From NCBI GenBank assembly GCA_018894105.1, contig CM032132.1:31299379-31363378 (forward strand): a stretch of DNA of 64,000 bases, read 5' to 3'. Positions within the stretch are counted from its first letter, which is position 1. Every line of letters begins with the position of its first letter. Below the pieces are notes generated by a model. That model was not told where the DNA came from. It searched no databases and saw only the letters and a program-made list of their open reading frames with translations. The translations under genes and the position numbers were made by a program. This stretch comes from Jacaranda mimosifolia. Lineage: Eukaryota > Streptophyta > Magnoliopsida > Lamiales > Bignoniaceae. Below, piece by piece: positions 1 to 11,841 of this stretch.

Positions 1-348
1 AGTAGAAAAGCAAAAGGGGCTAAGTATTAAAGCTCTTCGATCAAATCGAGGGGAAAATACTTAAGTACCAAATTCTTGGATTATCTAAATAAGAATGGGA
101 TTCTCTCTCAATGGACTCCTCCCGGCACACCCCAACACAATGGAGTAGTCGAGAGGAGAAATCGTACTTTATTGGACATGGTACGTTCCATGATGAGCTT
201 TTTTGATGTGCCTATATCCTTTTGGGAATACACCCTGATATCGGTAGCAAGGCTACTAAATGTAGTCCCCTCAAAGTCGGTGCCAAAGACACCACATGAG
301 ATGTGGTATGGAAAAGCACCTTCTTACTATTTTCTAAGAGTATAGGGA
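1..348 (+). pseudogene. Ty1/copia integrase fragment (left-truncated by window)
   Basis: The C-terminal part of a copia integrase core, the enzyme that inserts retrotransposon cDNA. The frame ending at 345 reads TPPGTPQHNGVVERRNRTLL, the conserved block around the third acidic residue of the DDE triad, and that Glu is kept. It is followed by the usual WEYTLISVARLLN and KTPHEMWYGK blocks. The start of the domain lies outside the window or in another frame: a stop lies at 28-30, and the RSDRGGEY-like motif near 31-66 is partly out of frame. The frame closes at a TAG at 343-345, where a Trp or similar residue is expected. It belongs with the RT and RNase H remnants downstream. Established knowledge: this motif is diagnostic of copia integrases. 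Confidence 0.88.
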
Positions 349-687
349 TCTCCTGCTTACGTCAAGCGGCTAGTGGGAGAGAAGTTGGATACAAGATCCA
401 TCTTGTGCAATCTTGTGGGATACCCAAGAGAGTCCTTAGGTTATTATTTTTATGACCCTCGGAACAAAAGGTATTTATTTCAAGGAATGCCTACTTTGTA
501 GAAATGAAATTTCTATTAGATAGAAATGACATCGTTGTTGAACTTGATGAAGTTCAAAATGATCAACAAATCCCACAAGCAGTAGAAAAAAGTGAACATC
601 AAGAGCGTTGCACACAACATCTGAGAAGGTCCGACCAAATCAAGAAGCAACCCCGAAAGGTTCGAATTCCTTCATGAGATAGGCTAA
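349..687 (+). pseudogene. Degraded integrase C-terminus and linker of the first copia element
   Basis: No open frame remains, but short pieces in shifting frames still resemble copia linker sequence (for example SLGYYFYDP near 436-460 and RRSDQIKKQPRKV near 625-665). The stretch joins the integrase fragment to the RT fragment, so I read it as the decayed middle of the same polyprotein. Confidence 0.6.
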
Positions 688-1500
688 TCGGATAATGATC
701 CAAAGAGCTATATGGAAGCTATGTTAGACATAGATTTAGGAGATTGGCTAGACGCCATGAAATCCAAAATGGACTCCATATACTCCAACAAAATATGGAC
801 TTTGGTAGATCCACCAAAGGGTATAGCATCTGTTGGTTGCAAGTGGATCTATAAGAAAAAGCTAAGAGTTGATGGAGAGGCTGTAACCTTTAAGGCGCGA
901 CTAGTGGCAAAGGGTTGCACTCAAAGACCCGGTATTGATTTCAAGGAAACCTTTTCACTAATCGCTATGCCTAAATCCATTAGGATTTTACTTGCTATAG
1001 CCACAAATTATAACTATGAGATATGACAATTTGATGTGAAAACTACTTTCCTTAATAGAAACATTGAAAAAGAAATTTACATGGAGCAACCATAAAGTTT
1101 TATATCTAAAGAGAGTGAGCAAAAGGTTTGCAAAGTTGAGAGATCCATTTATGAACTCAAACAAGCGTCCCAAAGATGGAACATACGTTTTGAGATGACA
1201 GTCAAATGTTTAGCTTTGTCAAAAATATGTATGAACCTTGTGTGTACAAAAAGGCTAGTGGGAGTAGTTACAGTTTATTGTACTTTATATCAATGACATT
1301 CTTCTCATTGAGAATGGGAGGAAAATGTTAGAGTAAACTAAAGTATGGTTGTCTACTCAATTCTCTATGAAAGATTTGGGAGAAGCATCCTACGTATTAG
1401 GAATATGTATAGAGATAGATCAAAGAGGATGCTGGGGCTTTTCCAAACACCATAAATTGACAAGTTACTAAAGAGGTTTAGTATGGAAGAATCCAATAAG
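688..1500 (+). pseudogene. Ty1/copia reverse transcriptase remnant
   Basis: The open stretch 712-1026 reads as the start of a copia reverse transcriptase: DWLDAMKSKMDSIYSNKIW, then GCKWIYKKKL, FKARLVAKG and DFKETFSLIA, in family order. A TGA at 1024-1026 stops it, but the frame goes on as QFDVKTTFLN, IYMEQP and KVCKVERSIYELKQAS with further stops and shifts. Near 1280-1300 the catalytic YVDD box reads YIND, so one metal-binding Asp is changed to Asn. Stops, frameshifts and the altered active site make it dead. Confidence 0.88.
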
Positions 1501-2262
1501 GGATTCACCCTAATGGGACATGGTCTACGTCTCTCCAAGTCTACCTAAAACTAACGACGAGAGACATAAAATGTCCCACATACCTTATGTGTCCGCTATA
1601 AGGAGCTTAAAGTATGCATTTCAATGTACAAGGCCAGGTGTGCCACACGCTCTAAGTTTTACAAGCCGCTTTCAATCTGACCCTAGTAAATGTCGCTGGA
1701 AAGCTATTAAAACAATCCTTAAGTACTTAAGAAGGACTAAGGATTTGTTTTTGGTATACAACAATGGAAAATTGAAATTCGAGGGATTCTTGGATTCTAG
1801 TTTTCAATCCGATGTAGATGACCTAAAATCCACTTTTTGATTTATATTTTGCCTCAATAGCGGTGCCATGAGTTGGAGGAGTTCCAAACAAGAAACCTCA
1901 GCCAATTCAACCACAGAGGTAGAATATATTGCGGCTTTGACAGCTGCAAAGGAAGGTGTTCAGATGAAAAACTTCATCTATAAGTTGGATATAGTGCTTG
2001 GTATTGCTGAGCCTGTAGTTGTCTTTTGTGACAACAACAGAGCGGTTGCACAAGCTAAAGAGCCAAGTTCTCATCAATGATCCAAGCACATTTTGAGGCA
2101 ATATCATTTAATCCATAAGATCATTGACAGAGGTGACATCCGATTGGAAAGGGTAGCCTTATAAGAGAATATAGCAAATCCACTAACAAAACCCCTAATG
2201 CAAAAGGTCTTTGAAGGACATCTTGAAAAGATAGGTCCTAAGAATATGGGAATTGGCTTTAG
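1501..2262 (+). pseudogene. Ty1/copia RNase H remnant
   Basis: Two open pieces (1520-1840 and 1868-2080) carry the end of RT and the RNase H domain. The first holds IPYVSAIRSLKYAFQCTRP and AIKTILKYLRRTKD. The second starts SWRSSKQETSANSTTEVEYI and has VVVFCDNNRAVAQAKEP, blocks that normally hold RNase H catalytic Glu and Asp residues. The frame changes between them near 1845 and stops after SSHQ, where HxRSKHI is expected; out-of-frame pieces continue to about 2220 (PLMQKVFEGHLEKIG-like). The polypurine tract and 3' LTR follow directly. Confidence 0.88.
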
Positions 2263-2276
2263 GGCAAGTGGGAGAT
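2263..2276 (+). promoter_or_regulatory. Polypurine tract of the first copia element
   Basis: A purine-rich run (GCAAGTGGGAGAT) lies directly before the LTR start TGTTGGAATAG. This is the plus-strand priming site position in LTR retrotransposons. Confidence 0.75.
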
Positions 2277-3430
2277 TGTTGGAATAGTACCCCGCAGCCA
2301 ATTAGATTAGCATGTAAAGTATCTCACTTGTGATACAATCTTGATTGAATGATATTCATATTTCAATAGCCACCTTCATCTTATGCTTATTTTACTTCAC
2401 TAGCACTTGGCTGAAACCCTTATGTCACATAAGACTGTGGGACTTGGTCACACACTAGGTGGTAATATGAAACAAGTCTTACACGATGGTGATCTTAAAA
2501 TATTCCAAGTCATAGAATCATATGAGACAGGGTATCTAATATTTGGATAAAGTTGCACTAATAATGCATAAATCCAGGGGATTGGATGTTGCTCTGTTTC
2601 ATGAGCAATCCATGTTAGAGATGGGTGTATATTAGTGGGTGCTTGTTACAGAGCAAGTTCACTAAAAGCCCGTTCGGAGAATCTACTAGATAGATGTAGT
2701 GGCAAGTTCTCCAGCTTACACTAGTGCATATAGTTAGTCCTTTGACATGAGGATCCATGGTAACCGTGTGTTTAGGTCCCCATGCTGTGACTCTGCCTTG
2801 ACCACTATGTGGGTCATTTAGGTTGAGCTTGGATATGAGATACTTAGACATGGAGGCTTGTGAGATCCAAGTTGGGATCCATCTCTTCATCCTTGTGAAG
2901 GGCAAGTGCATCTCATATGCATTCTATAATGATCAATTCAACAAAATCATTATGCAAGGCAGTATGACAATTTGAAAAAAGAGTTTTCCAAAGATGAGGT
3001 CATAAAGGAGAATCAAAGATTGGGAATAGAAACATAGTTATCGATGCTATTAGGGAGCCAACAAATATCTTGCCTTAGGCCAATTTCGGGAGATAGGAGA
3101 TAGAAGGATAGTATTTGCATGGCAAGCGTAGAGCTAGAATGGTTCAGAGCATATTCATTTCGGCCAGTTAGTTGGGCTCCATGGGCTTGAGGTTGGACAT
3201 TGACCATGGAGATTAGGTACTCTTCAATTAATGCAGATTAATTGAATTGATTTTTTAGTTTAAAGGAGTTTAAACTAATAGGAATATTTTAATATTCTAA
3301 ATATGACAAGAGTTGTGAGCCCATATCCAATGAATGGTAAAACCTAATGAGTCACACATAAAAGTTTAAAGGAAGTTCTATTTGATGAAGTAAATTTTCT
3401 AAGAGTTAGAAAAATTCCTAATGATAGATT

Positions 3431-4638
3431 TAGGCCTGTCAATGGGTAGGGTAATAACCTAAGCCTATACCTTAATATACCCAAATAGTTAGACCCTGTA
3501 TTTAGCTTACCCTACTTAACCAATAGACCAAAGTAGACTAATACCCTAAGATAACCAAATAATAGACCCTAAACTAGATCCTACCCTATCAATCCTAAGA
3601 CCCATTAGGTCTATGGTTGGATCTAGTTTATTATACCAAAATTTTAGATTGTGTTTTGACCTAACTAATTGTTTTATTTTTCCCAAATTTTCTTATAGTC
3701 AATCAAAATGCTAAAACTACCTAATATTTGAATGCTAGAATAATTTATTAATATTGGTTAATTTATTTTGACATATTTTAAAAAAGTTAACTCTATTTTT
3801 TCAAATTAAAAAAGTGTATACATTTAATTTTAATAGTTTAATTTAATTTAGTTAATTTATAATAACTCATGTCAATAAGATCTAGATTAAGTGACAAAAT
3901 TGAGACTCAAAAACTGCAATTAAAAGGTCTAGATTTCTAGTTTGGCAAATCAAAATGTAATTAAGTATGCCAATAGTAATTTATCCAATCCCTTTAAAAT
4001 CTAATTTGATTTAAATTCATTAATACACCGCATGATGTACTAATTACTTTTAAAAAATTTAATGTTATTGAGACATTAATGATTAAAAAATTGAGTTTTT
4101 TCTTCTTTTGTTTTTCTTTAAATGCTTAATAAAGCTTCGTTAATTGTTTTCCCTTTTTGTCATGCAGTTTGCTTATATCAAGTTGTCAATTTTTTTTTTC
4201 TTCGCCAAATTCATTTTGGCGTGGCATTCAGGAAACAACTATGAACTTTCATCCAAATACACTGATTATTTGGAAAATGAGTAGTTTCAAGGTATAAAAT
4301 ATGTGGGTAAATTTTTTATATAAACATAATTACACCTGTTCAATTATTTTTAATATATTTTTGGGTTTAGGTTTAATGAAAATGATAACTAAATAAAATT
4401 TTATGAGTAAAAAAGATTAAAGTTGGGAAGGAGGGAATTGGAACATAAGTATTTGATATTGGGTATTTTTTGAGTATTGGGTATTTTATAGGTAAAAATC
4501 CTACTCTTACCCATTCCATTTTTCTTAATGGGTCTAGGTAGGGTCTGGGTCTCATGTCTATTTATTGGGTACAGGTATGGGTATTGTATTATTGTCATGG
4601 GCATGGGTAAGGTAAAACCCTACCCATTGACAAGCCTA
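3431..4638. mobile_element. Non-autonomous hAT element inserted in the copia LTR
   Basis: Both ends carry terminal inverted repeats: TAGGCCTGTCAATGGGTAGG at the left, and at the right the reverse complement of TAGGCTTGTCAATGGGTAGG. The flanking 8-mers GATAGATT (3423-3430) and GACCGATT (4639-4646) match at 6 of 8 positions, as expected for an aged 8-bp hAT target duplication. LTR-type sequence resumes on both sides. No transposase is visible. Further TACCCATTGACA-like and TAGACCCTA-like repeats lie just inside the ends, typical of subterminal hAT motifs. Confidence 0.85.
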
Positions 4639-5080
4639 GACCGATTTTGTGGAGGAAAACGATTGGCTAATTTTTTGTCATTTTGGCTTAATTGATTTAA
4701 TTGTTAAATTGATAAAAATAATTTAAGATGTTAAATTAGACAAATTAAATTAAGGAGTTAATTTAATTAGTGGCATACGACAATTTATTAGTCAAGTTAA
4801 TTTAAGGGGTTAAGTTAGCACCTTCCAGCTTAAGGAGTTAAGCTAGTTGACTTAAAGAGTTAAGTTAAAACAAATTAATTAAATTAAGGGGTTAATTTAA
4901 TTAATGTGAAAAAATAATTTTGGACGAAAATTCAAATGGAGTTTATTTGAGGTGCATTTAGGATTTATTTGGATGACATTTCATGAGATGAAATGAAGAC
5001 TCCAAATGAAATTTATATACAAGTGAAATTCACATTTCACATACAACTTGCTTGCTTAGTTGGCGCCAAGCCTCATGGGA

Positions 5081-5125
5081 GGCGTGATGCCAACTTGCAT
5101 CACACCCTCCCTTCTCTATAAATAG
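5081..5125 (+). promoter_or_regulatory. Palindrome and TATA box in the copia LTR
   Basis: The near-palindrome at 5081-5106 has 10-bp arms (GGCGTGATGC and GCATCACACC, one mismatch) around CAACTT. A TATA box (CTATAAATAG, 5116-5125) follows 9 bp later. The same arrangement is found in the minus-strand LTR copy at 52421-52465. The TATA call is motif-based; a regulatory role for the palindrome is inferred. Confidence 0.6.
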
Positions 5126-5660
5126 AGGTGGCTAGCCACATAGCTTGGTAGTCATGCTAGATTCTCTTTTTTCCTCCAAAAGTGAGATCCACTCATATGT
5201 TGAAGTTTCAGACATTCTTCTTCTCCTCCCCTCCTAAATTTGGCCTTCATCACTTCTTCTTCCTTTAGAGTTCTAGCTCTCTTGAGGTTGATTTGGACCT
5301 TCCTTGGGTATGTGAATCATTTCATTAGAGGCTAGACATTTGGATAGCTTTGCTTTTTTGAGATCCACTGCAAGGTAGATTGTTTGGAGGCAGATTTGGA
5401 GCACTTATCGATTTTTGATTTTTCTTTCACTGGACATTCTTCAAGGAGTTGGAGATGTGCTGTCCAAATTTCAGCCAAATCGAAGGTGGCTTGCTTGGGC
5501 AAAAGTTGTTGGGTTCCTGCTGTGTTAACTGGAAATAGATTTGAAGTGTTCAAGTTTGTCTTCACTTCTACCTTAAATTTTGAGCAATCAAGGTATTTAT
5601 CTTCTTCCAAATCCACTTTAAAGCATGATTTGATCCTTGGATGGTGTGTAGTCAAGTTTT

Positions 5661-6330
5661 TTTTTTGGCTATTTTTGCTTTATTACATCAATCTTTGTGC
5701 TACACTCTCCTTTAAATTGATCAGTGACCATATCGCTAATAGGAATATGCTTGAGAACTACTTGTCCTTACACAATACTGTCTCAAATAAAGTGATATAT
5801 GGTATCTATATGCTTGGTCCTCCTATGGTACTTGGGGTCCTTAGCATATGCCAAAGCAACTGTATTATCATAATAGATAACAATTATATCATCAACATAT
5901 GTTGCAATACGCAAACTTTGAAGGACTCTCCTCAACCAAATGGCCTCTTGTATTGCTGATGTACAATCAACATATTCTACTTCTATTGTGAACAAAGAGA
6001 TGCAAGATTGCTGCTTGCTGTACCAAGTGATAGGAGCACCTCCTAGTAAGAATTCATATCTCAATATGCATTTGCGTTCATCTCTGTCCGCTGATCCATC
6101 AGCATCACTAAATCCAATTAGTGTCTTAAACTACCTTTATGATAGCACAAATTGAGATCACTTGTTCCTTTCAAATATCTAAGTATCCTTTTGACTGTTG
6201 CCCAATGATTGGGTCCAAGAGTACTTTGATATCTACTCACCATCCTAGTTGCAAACTATAGGTCTGATTGAGTACACATTATAGCGAACATCAAACTTCC
6301 TACAACACTTGCACATGGAACCATTTACAA
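5661..6330 (-). pseudogene. Ty1/copia RNase H/RT end fragment, minus strand
   Basis: The minus-strand frame 6064-5783 reads FLLGGAPITWYSKQQSCISL, then TIEVEYVDCTSAIQEAIWLR, IYYDNTVALAYAKDPKYH and RTKHIDTIYHF, the standard copia RNase H blocks. It continues out of frame to about 5700 (VLKHIPISDMVTDQ). Upstream, toward 6330, the RT-connection region is still recognisable (the antisense of TRPDLxFAxxMxSRY near 6230-6280). It differs from the first copia element in sequence and orientation, so it is a separate insertion. No start or LTR is left. Confidence 0.85.
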
Positions 6331-7770
6331 ACTTTCTGTTTATTTTCATGTCACTCCAAGCCGACGTGGGTTTGGGTTTTCGCATAATCTGCCAAATTTT
6401 TTGCCTGACCAAAGCCCACACTTGACCAAGTTTGAATTGCTTATAAATTTATCATTCAACAGCTTTTAACTTCGCCCCATAACATAAAGGAGGCCAACCT
6501 TCACTATTGACTTAATAAATGCTACCATCGCTACCTGATATCGAAGTAATGCTAGCTCTTTTAGCTTGCATTTGTCTTGTACCTACGATCAATTGGATCT
6601 TTCCTTCTATTCCCAACATACTCCACTCCAGGAAACATGAGTATTCATCATCAACTATTAATATCCCTCCTAAATAAGGAATCACCAACGCCATTGTAAT
6701 TCTTAGGAAATTATTGCAAAGTACAAAATCAAAGTCATCTAGACAGACTGCTATCAACATGCACTATCCTTCTCAATTTTCAACTTTCAAGTCAACATTT
6801 GTTGCACCCTTAACCGATTTGGGTTCCATATTCATAAGCTTAATTTGACTTATTTCTTTCTCCAAGTTCAGCCGCTACTTCTGAACTTGCATTTCAACCA
6901 TGAAGTTATATACGACCTAAGTGCCGCAATACCTTCATTTTCCTGTCGTTCACAATCACTTTCACAAACATCAGCCCCATATTTTTATTAACATTAAGCT
7001 TCCCTCGCAATGCATTCAAAAGTTGAAGAATCGAGATCCATAGCTTGCCATCACCTTCTTTGTCTATTTCATCTATCTCAACCATTCCTGCTTTGGGCAC
7101 TCCCTCATTTTGTGGTCACCATCATAAATATAGCACCCCCTTTTTTCCTCTTTTTCCTTACAACTTGTGTGCCCATTATTTTGATTACATCGTGTGCCTT
7201 ATGCTTGCCATTCCCATTGGACTTGGCTTTGTTGCTCTTATCTTTCCTGGCATCCTTCTTTTTGTATTCTCGGCCCGAGTTCTAAACAGCCTGATAATCC
7301 ACAAGTCTATTAGCAGCGGCCCTAGTAGAATACAAGTCCTTCACGCCTTGCGTCTTAATTCTACTTACACCCAAGTTTGTAAATCCACCATAAAGTTCAA
7401 CATGTCTTCTTCAGACATATCACGCACATCAAGCATTAGTGATCTAAATACAGTTACATAATCTCCTACCATCCCTGTATGTCTCAGGTTCTGAAAAGAC
7501 TCCCTTGCAAGTTACGTCATGTTTCAAGGCAGGAACTAATCCTTCATTCATTCTTAAATGCCTCCCAAGTTTTAATCTCTTTTTTGTTAGCTGCTGCAAC
7601 ATCAAGTAAATGCATCCACCACTACAGCTTAGCGTCACCTGCCAGATACATACTGGTTTTGGAGACTTTCTCCCACTCAAGCATCAGAAGTGTCACCCTT
7701 TGTGCCTCTCACAATTGTCCAAGCAAATTCTCAACCGAGCCATTTTTGCCTCTAAATTAATGATGCTCTC
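6331..7770 (-). pseudogene. Ty3/gypsy gag-protease fragment, copy A (minus)
   Basis: On the minus strand this begins with capsid sequence near 7770-7600 (MYLAGDAKLWW-type blocks in broken frames) and passes a zinc-knuckle-like CYIYDGDHKMRECPKQ near 7120-7075. It ends with a retropepsin-like part at 6760-6512 reading LDDFDFVLCNNFLRITMALV, IPYLGGILIVDDE. In plant gypsy elements DDFDVILGMEFL-type sequence marks the C-terminal half of the protease. No RT follows; copia sequence takes over below about 6331. Many stops and shifts. Copy B repeats the segment in the opposite orientation. Confidence 0.75.
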
Positions 7771-7839
7771 ATGCATTTGGTTTGTCATCTTTCCAATTTT
7801 ATTGCACATAACATAATTCACATAAATGGATTACTAGAA

Positions 7840-9905
7840 TTTGTTGAAGGATGGGTCGTTTTAGTAGATGAGGATATCAATACTCTGACTGACGTTGTTG
7901 ATGGAAAACTCGATCTGGTTAACACTAAACTGGTTATGTTGAAGAATGTAATAGGTACAAGTGATGGTACAGAAGATGGATCTTAGTTGTTTGAACCAAA
8001 GGTGCCCAAACCGAAACCATTTATAGAGAGCAAAATGCCAAAAGACCTGGAAAATTTCTTGTGCGACATGGAGGCGTACTTTGAGGCCGCTAAGGTGCTT
8101 GAAAAAAAGAAAGTCTCCATTAACCAACATGTATCTGGTAGGTGACACTAAGTTGTGGTTGAGGACGTGTATAGTTGATGATGCAGCAGCCAACAAAGAA
8201 AAGATTGAGACTTAGGAAACACTAAAGAAGGAATTGAAGGATCAATATCCTCCCTTACAATGTGTCGTGGCTTGCAGAAGAGTCCTTTTAGACTCTGAGG
8301 CATGTAGGGACGACAATAGAATATATAGCTACATTTAGCTCACTAATACTTGATGTGTGTGATATATCTGAAGAAGACAGGTTGTTTAACTTCATGGCAA
8401 ATTTACAAATTTGGGCACAAGTGGTATTAAGATACCAAGGCGTGAACGACTTACACTCTTCCATGGCTATTGTTGATAGACTTGTAGACTATCAAACTAT
8501 TTGGAACTCGGACCAAGAATACAAAAAGAAGAATGCAAGGAAAGACAAGCACGCCAAATCCAAGTTTAATGGTAATGGCAAGGATAAAGCACACGAGGTA
8601 ATCAAAATAGTAAACACATGAGTTATAATGGAAAAAAGAAAACAAGAGTGCTATACCTATGATGGTAACCACCAAATGAGGGACTGCCCAAAGCAGGGTT
8701 GATGGTTGAGATGGATGAAACAAATGGAGAGGGTGATAGCTTGCCAAGGGTCTCAACTCTCCAACTCTTGAATGCACTACGAGGAAAGCCTAAAGTCAAT
8801 AAAAATAAAGGATTGATGTTTGCGAAAGTGTTTGTGAACTCCATAAAATAAAGGCATTACTACACTGGAGGGCCATGTATAACTTCATTTTTGAAACATA
8901 AGTTCAGAAACTGGGCTAAACCTAGAGAAATAAGCAAGTTAGATTAAACCTGTGAATATGGAACCTGAAATAGTTAAGGGTGCAACAAATATTGACTTGA
9001 AAGTTGCAATTGGGAAGGACGGTGCAAGTTGATGGCCATCTGTCAGATAACTTTGATTTTGGACTTGGTAGTGATTTCCTAAGAATAAAGAAAGTGTGGA
9101 TGATTCCATACTTAGGTGGGATGTTGATAACTGATGATATAAGACCCATGTTTTCTGAAAGCAGAGTGGGGAATATTTGAAAAAGAAGGAAAGAAGTCAA
9201 TTGATGGGTTGGTAGGTGCGAGACAAATGCATGCCGATAGGGCCGACATTACTTTGGCATTCAGTAGCAATGATGGCATTTGAAAAGTAAACAATGAAAG
9301 TTGACCTACTTTATTGTATGCAGCAAAAAAGGCTATCAAACAATGAATTTGAAAGCAGTCCAATCCCAGTCAAGTGTGGGCGTTGGTCGGGCAAAGAGTT
9401 TGGCAAATTATGCTTAAGCTCAAACCCATGTCGGCTTAGAGCAACTTGAAAATAAGTAGGTTAGTAAACGATTGGGGATAAAATGTTGCTAATGATGTTT
9501 ATTTTGAAGATTTGTAGCTTAAAGCACGTTTGTTTACTTGGGTATAGGAAAAAAGTGATAATGTTTCCTATTTAGCTCCTATAAGGACGTTGGATTCTTC
9601 AAGTTGGGGTAGTTTGTTAGACTCCAGAATCGTTGGTTGCACACTGTTGAGGCAGATTGGCATGATGGGACAAAAAAGGGTGCCAGCTTTATGCAACACA
9701 GGATATTTGGTTAAGACTTGGTCCAAACAAAACTTAAGCATGGCCACAGGTAAGACCATGCTGTAAGCCATGTGCTATTTGTCAGCAGAATCACGTGCAA
9801 GTGAAGAATAATGGCCTGACAGTAGGCGTGCGGACCTAGGCTATGCGCACACATGCACAGCATTATAGACAGACACGGGTGGGACAAATGAGGCATGGAT
9901 AAATC
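7840..9905 (+). pseudogene. Ty3/gypsy gag-protease fragment, copy B (plus)
   Basis: Decayed gag of the same family as copy A, in the opposite orientation. The N-terminal piece near 7990-8120 reads PKPFIESKMPKDLENFLCDM, EAYFEAAKV. The open stretch 8355-8621 (MCDISEEDRLFNFMANLQIW) matches the capsid C-terminal block SEEDLLFYFMxGLQxWA. A zinc-knuckle-like CYTYDGNHQMRDCPKQ follows near 8650-8697, with Cys to Tyr at its second position. A degraded protease lies at about 9040-9160 (FLRIKK, IPYLGGMLITDD). From 9160 to 9905 it is non-coding and shared with copies C and D. Confidence 0.75.
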
Positions 9906-10690
9906 CTTACTTAAGCAGGATGTTGATAACTGACGATAAAGGCCCGGTTTTGTGAAAGCTAAGTGGGGAATGTCTAGAAAAGAAGAAAAGAAGCTAACTA
10001 ATAGGTCAGCAGGTGGGGGACAAAAGCATGCAAAAAGGGCCAACGCTACTTAACATTAAGAAGCGGTGGTGACATTTGAAAAGTAAACGGTGAAGGTTGC
10101 CTCCTTTATCGTATGCAACGAAAAAAGCTACTACATAGTCAATTTAAAAGCAGTCCAAACCTGATCAAGTGTGGGCATTGGTTGGGAAAAGAGTTTGGCA
10201 GATTATATAGAAGCTCAAACCTATGTCGGCTTAGAGTAACTTGAAAATAAGCAGAACTTCAGTAAACCATTGAGGTTAAAATGTTAATAATGATGTTTGA
10301 AGACTTGATGGTTAAAGCAAGTTTGTTTACTTAGCTGCAAAAAACAAGTGGGGGTGTTTTTTATTTAGCTCCTACAAAGATGTCGGACTCTTTAAGTGGT
10401 GGTAGTTTGTTAAACCCTCGAATAGTTGGTTTCCCATTATCACAGCAAGGGCGCTAGCTTTAAGCAGCATAAGATATTTAGCTAAGACTTGGTCCAGATG
10501 AAACTTAAGCTACAAGCACATGCAAGACCATACTGTGTGTCGTGCTTTGTTTGGGGGTATAATCATGCGCAAGTGAAGTATGATGATCAGACTATAAGCA
10601 CGTAGAGCTAGGCTACATGTACACATATGCACCACTTAAGATAAACGCACCCTAAAATTTAAATGAGCACAAGAGATAGTTACAAAATTT
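9906..10690 (+). repeat. Copy C: tandem partial duplicate of the protease-downstream segment
   Basis: The sequence from about 9906 repeats the segment starting near 9111, offset about 800 bp. The phrase GATGTTGATAACTGA is found at both places, and about 780 bp after it align, including the TTTAGCTCCTA block and the GACTTGGTCCA block. No open frame is kept. It is a direct, diverged tandem copy. Confidence 0.75.
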
Positions 10691-11465
10691 GGTGCGAAAG
10701 CTAAGCAAGCAAGCAGCGCACATGACGGTAGACTAGCACACACAATGACTTATGCATGGTTAGCTAAGCATATGAGTGGATGGTTGGAATATGGTTAACA
10801 AGGTTGATTGGCTTCGATTTACTGGCAGATGATTGAAGGCTTGTGCAAGATGAGGCGGTTATGTTCTGACTTGTTCGAAAACTGCCAGGATACTTAACAC
10901 TCTTCCCTTAGTGAAACTACCTGCAGAATACTTGGCAACCAAGTAAAAAACCTACTTTAACTTGCAAGTCTTGAAAATAAATATAACCAGTAACATTTTA
11001 GCCTCAACCATTTATTGACCTTCTACTTATTTTCCTGTCACTCTAAGCCGATATGGGTTTGAGCTTCCGCGTAATCTGCCCGACCAATGCCCACACTTGA
11101 CCAAGTTTGGATTGCTTTTAAATTCACTATCCAACATCTTTTAACTTCGCTACATACAATAAAGGAGGCCAGTCTTTACCGTTTACTTGACAAATGCTAC
11201 CATTGTTACCTGATGTCTAAGCAGTGTCGGCCCCTTTAGCATGCATTTGTCCAGCACCTTTAGACCTATAAGTTTGTTCTTTCCTTCTTTTCTCGATTTC
11301 CCCACTTAGCTTTCACAAAACAAGGGCCTTTATCATTAGTTATCATCATCCCCCTTGGTTAGGATTCACCACGCCTTGCAACTCTTAGGAAATCATTGCC
11401 AAGTACAAAATCAAATTTATCTACACAAGTAGCTATCAACCTGCATCATCCTTCGAATTTCCAAC
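10691..11465 (-). repeat. Copy D: inverted copy of the protease-downstream segment (with unassigned 10691-10870)
   Basis: From about 10870 to 11465 the minus strand matches copies A, B and C: the GCCGATATGGGTTTGAG block near 11050, the AGGAGGCCAG block near 11165 and the protease end near 11340-11450. Nothing in it is open. The stretch 10691-10870 between copies C and D matches nothing I recognise. Confidence 0.68.
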
Positions 11466-11841
11466 TTACAACCGCCACGTACTAAAGAAGATCCCACATC
11501 TCATTAAGTTTTTCACAAAAATAGTTCAACATATACCACAAGCTAAAAACTATCATCGGTAGTTTAGCTTCATATTTTTCAAACCAAAGTTGAACAACAA
11601 GGTGGCAGGGGAATGTATAGAGTTTATATATCAATGTATGGAAAATTTGATAGTTACAAGTAGATTAGTTGTCTACAAAATAAGGGGGAAAACATATATT
11701 AAGATCCAAGCATATAAGGAAATTAAAGCCAATAGAATTAAATTGTAGGTCCTTGGTGGGAACAAAGACAATAACAAGCCAAAAGAAAGTTCATTTTAGA
11801 TTTTCATGGTAGGATTTGTTTAATGATTATCAAAAATGTTA
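11466..11841 (-). pseudogene. Duplicated piece of ARP7 intron 5
   Basis: This stretch aligns along its length with about 36238-36580, which lies in intron 5 of the ARP7 gene downstream. Shared blocks include AGCTTCATATTT, AGGGGGAAAA, ATCCAAGCATATAAGG and GGTCCTT.GTGGGAACA. The orientation is the same as in the parent. It has no coding content and marks the left end of a partial duplicate of the ARP7 locus. Confidence 0.82.

Larger units (their letters stand above)
2277..5660 (+). repeat. 3' LTR of the first copia element, split by a hAT insertion
   Basis: The LTR starts with TG right after the polypurine tract. Its right end is not sharply defined; I place it near 5660 because similarity to a second LTR of the same family (minus strand, about 51850-52850) runs to about there. 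Removing the hAT insertion leaves roughly 2.2 kb. The right half is AT-rich with repeated TTAAGGAGTTAA-like units (4740-4905). It then has a near-palindrome (5081-5106), a TATA box (CTATAAATAG, 5116-5125) and a T/C-rich leader. The palindrome, TATA spacing and leader blocks recur in the second LTR, which supports the assignment. No 5' LTR is in the window. Confidence 0.75.

Noticed and set aside
7010..8844. Frames such as 7045-7461 plus and 8777-8451 minus
   Set aside because: Both are antisense to the gypsy gag-protease copies A and B; their mutual similarity only reflects the inverted repeat.
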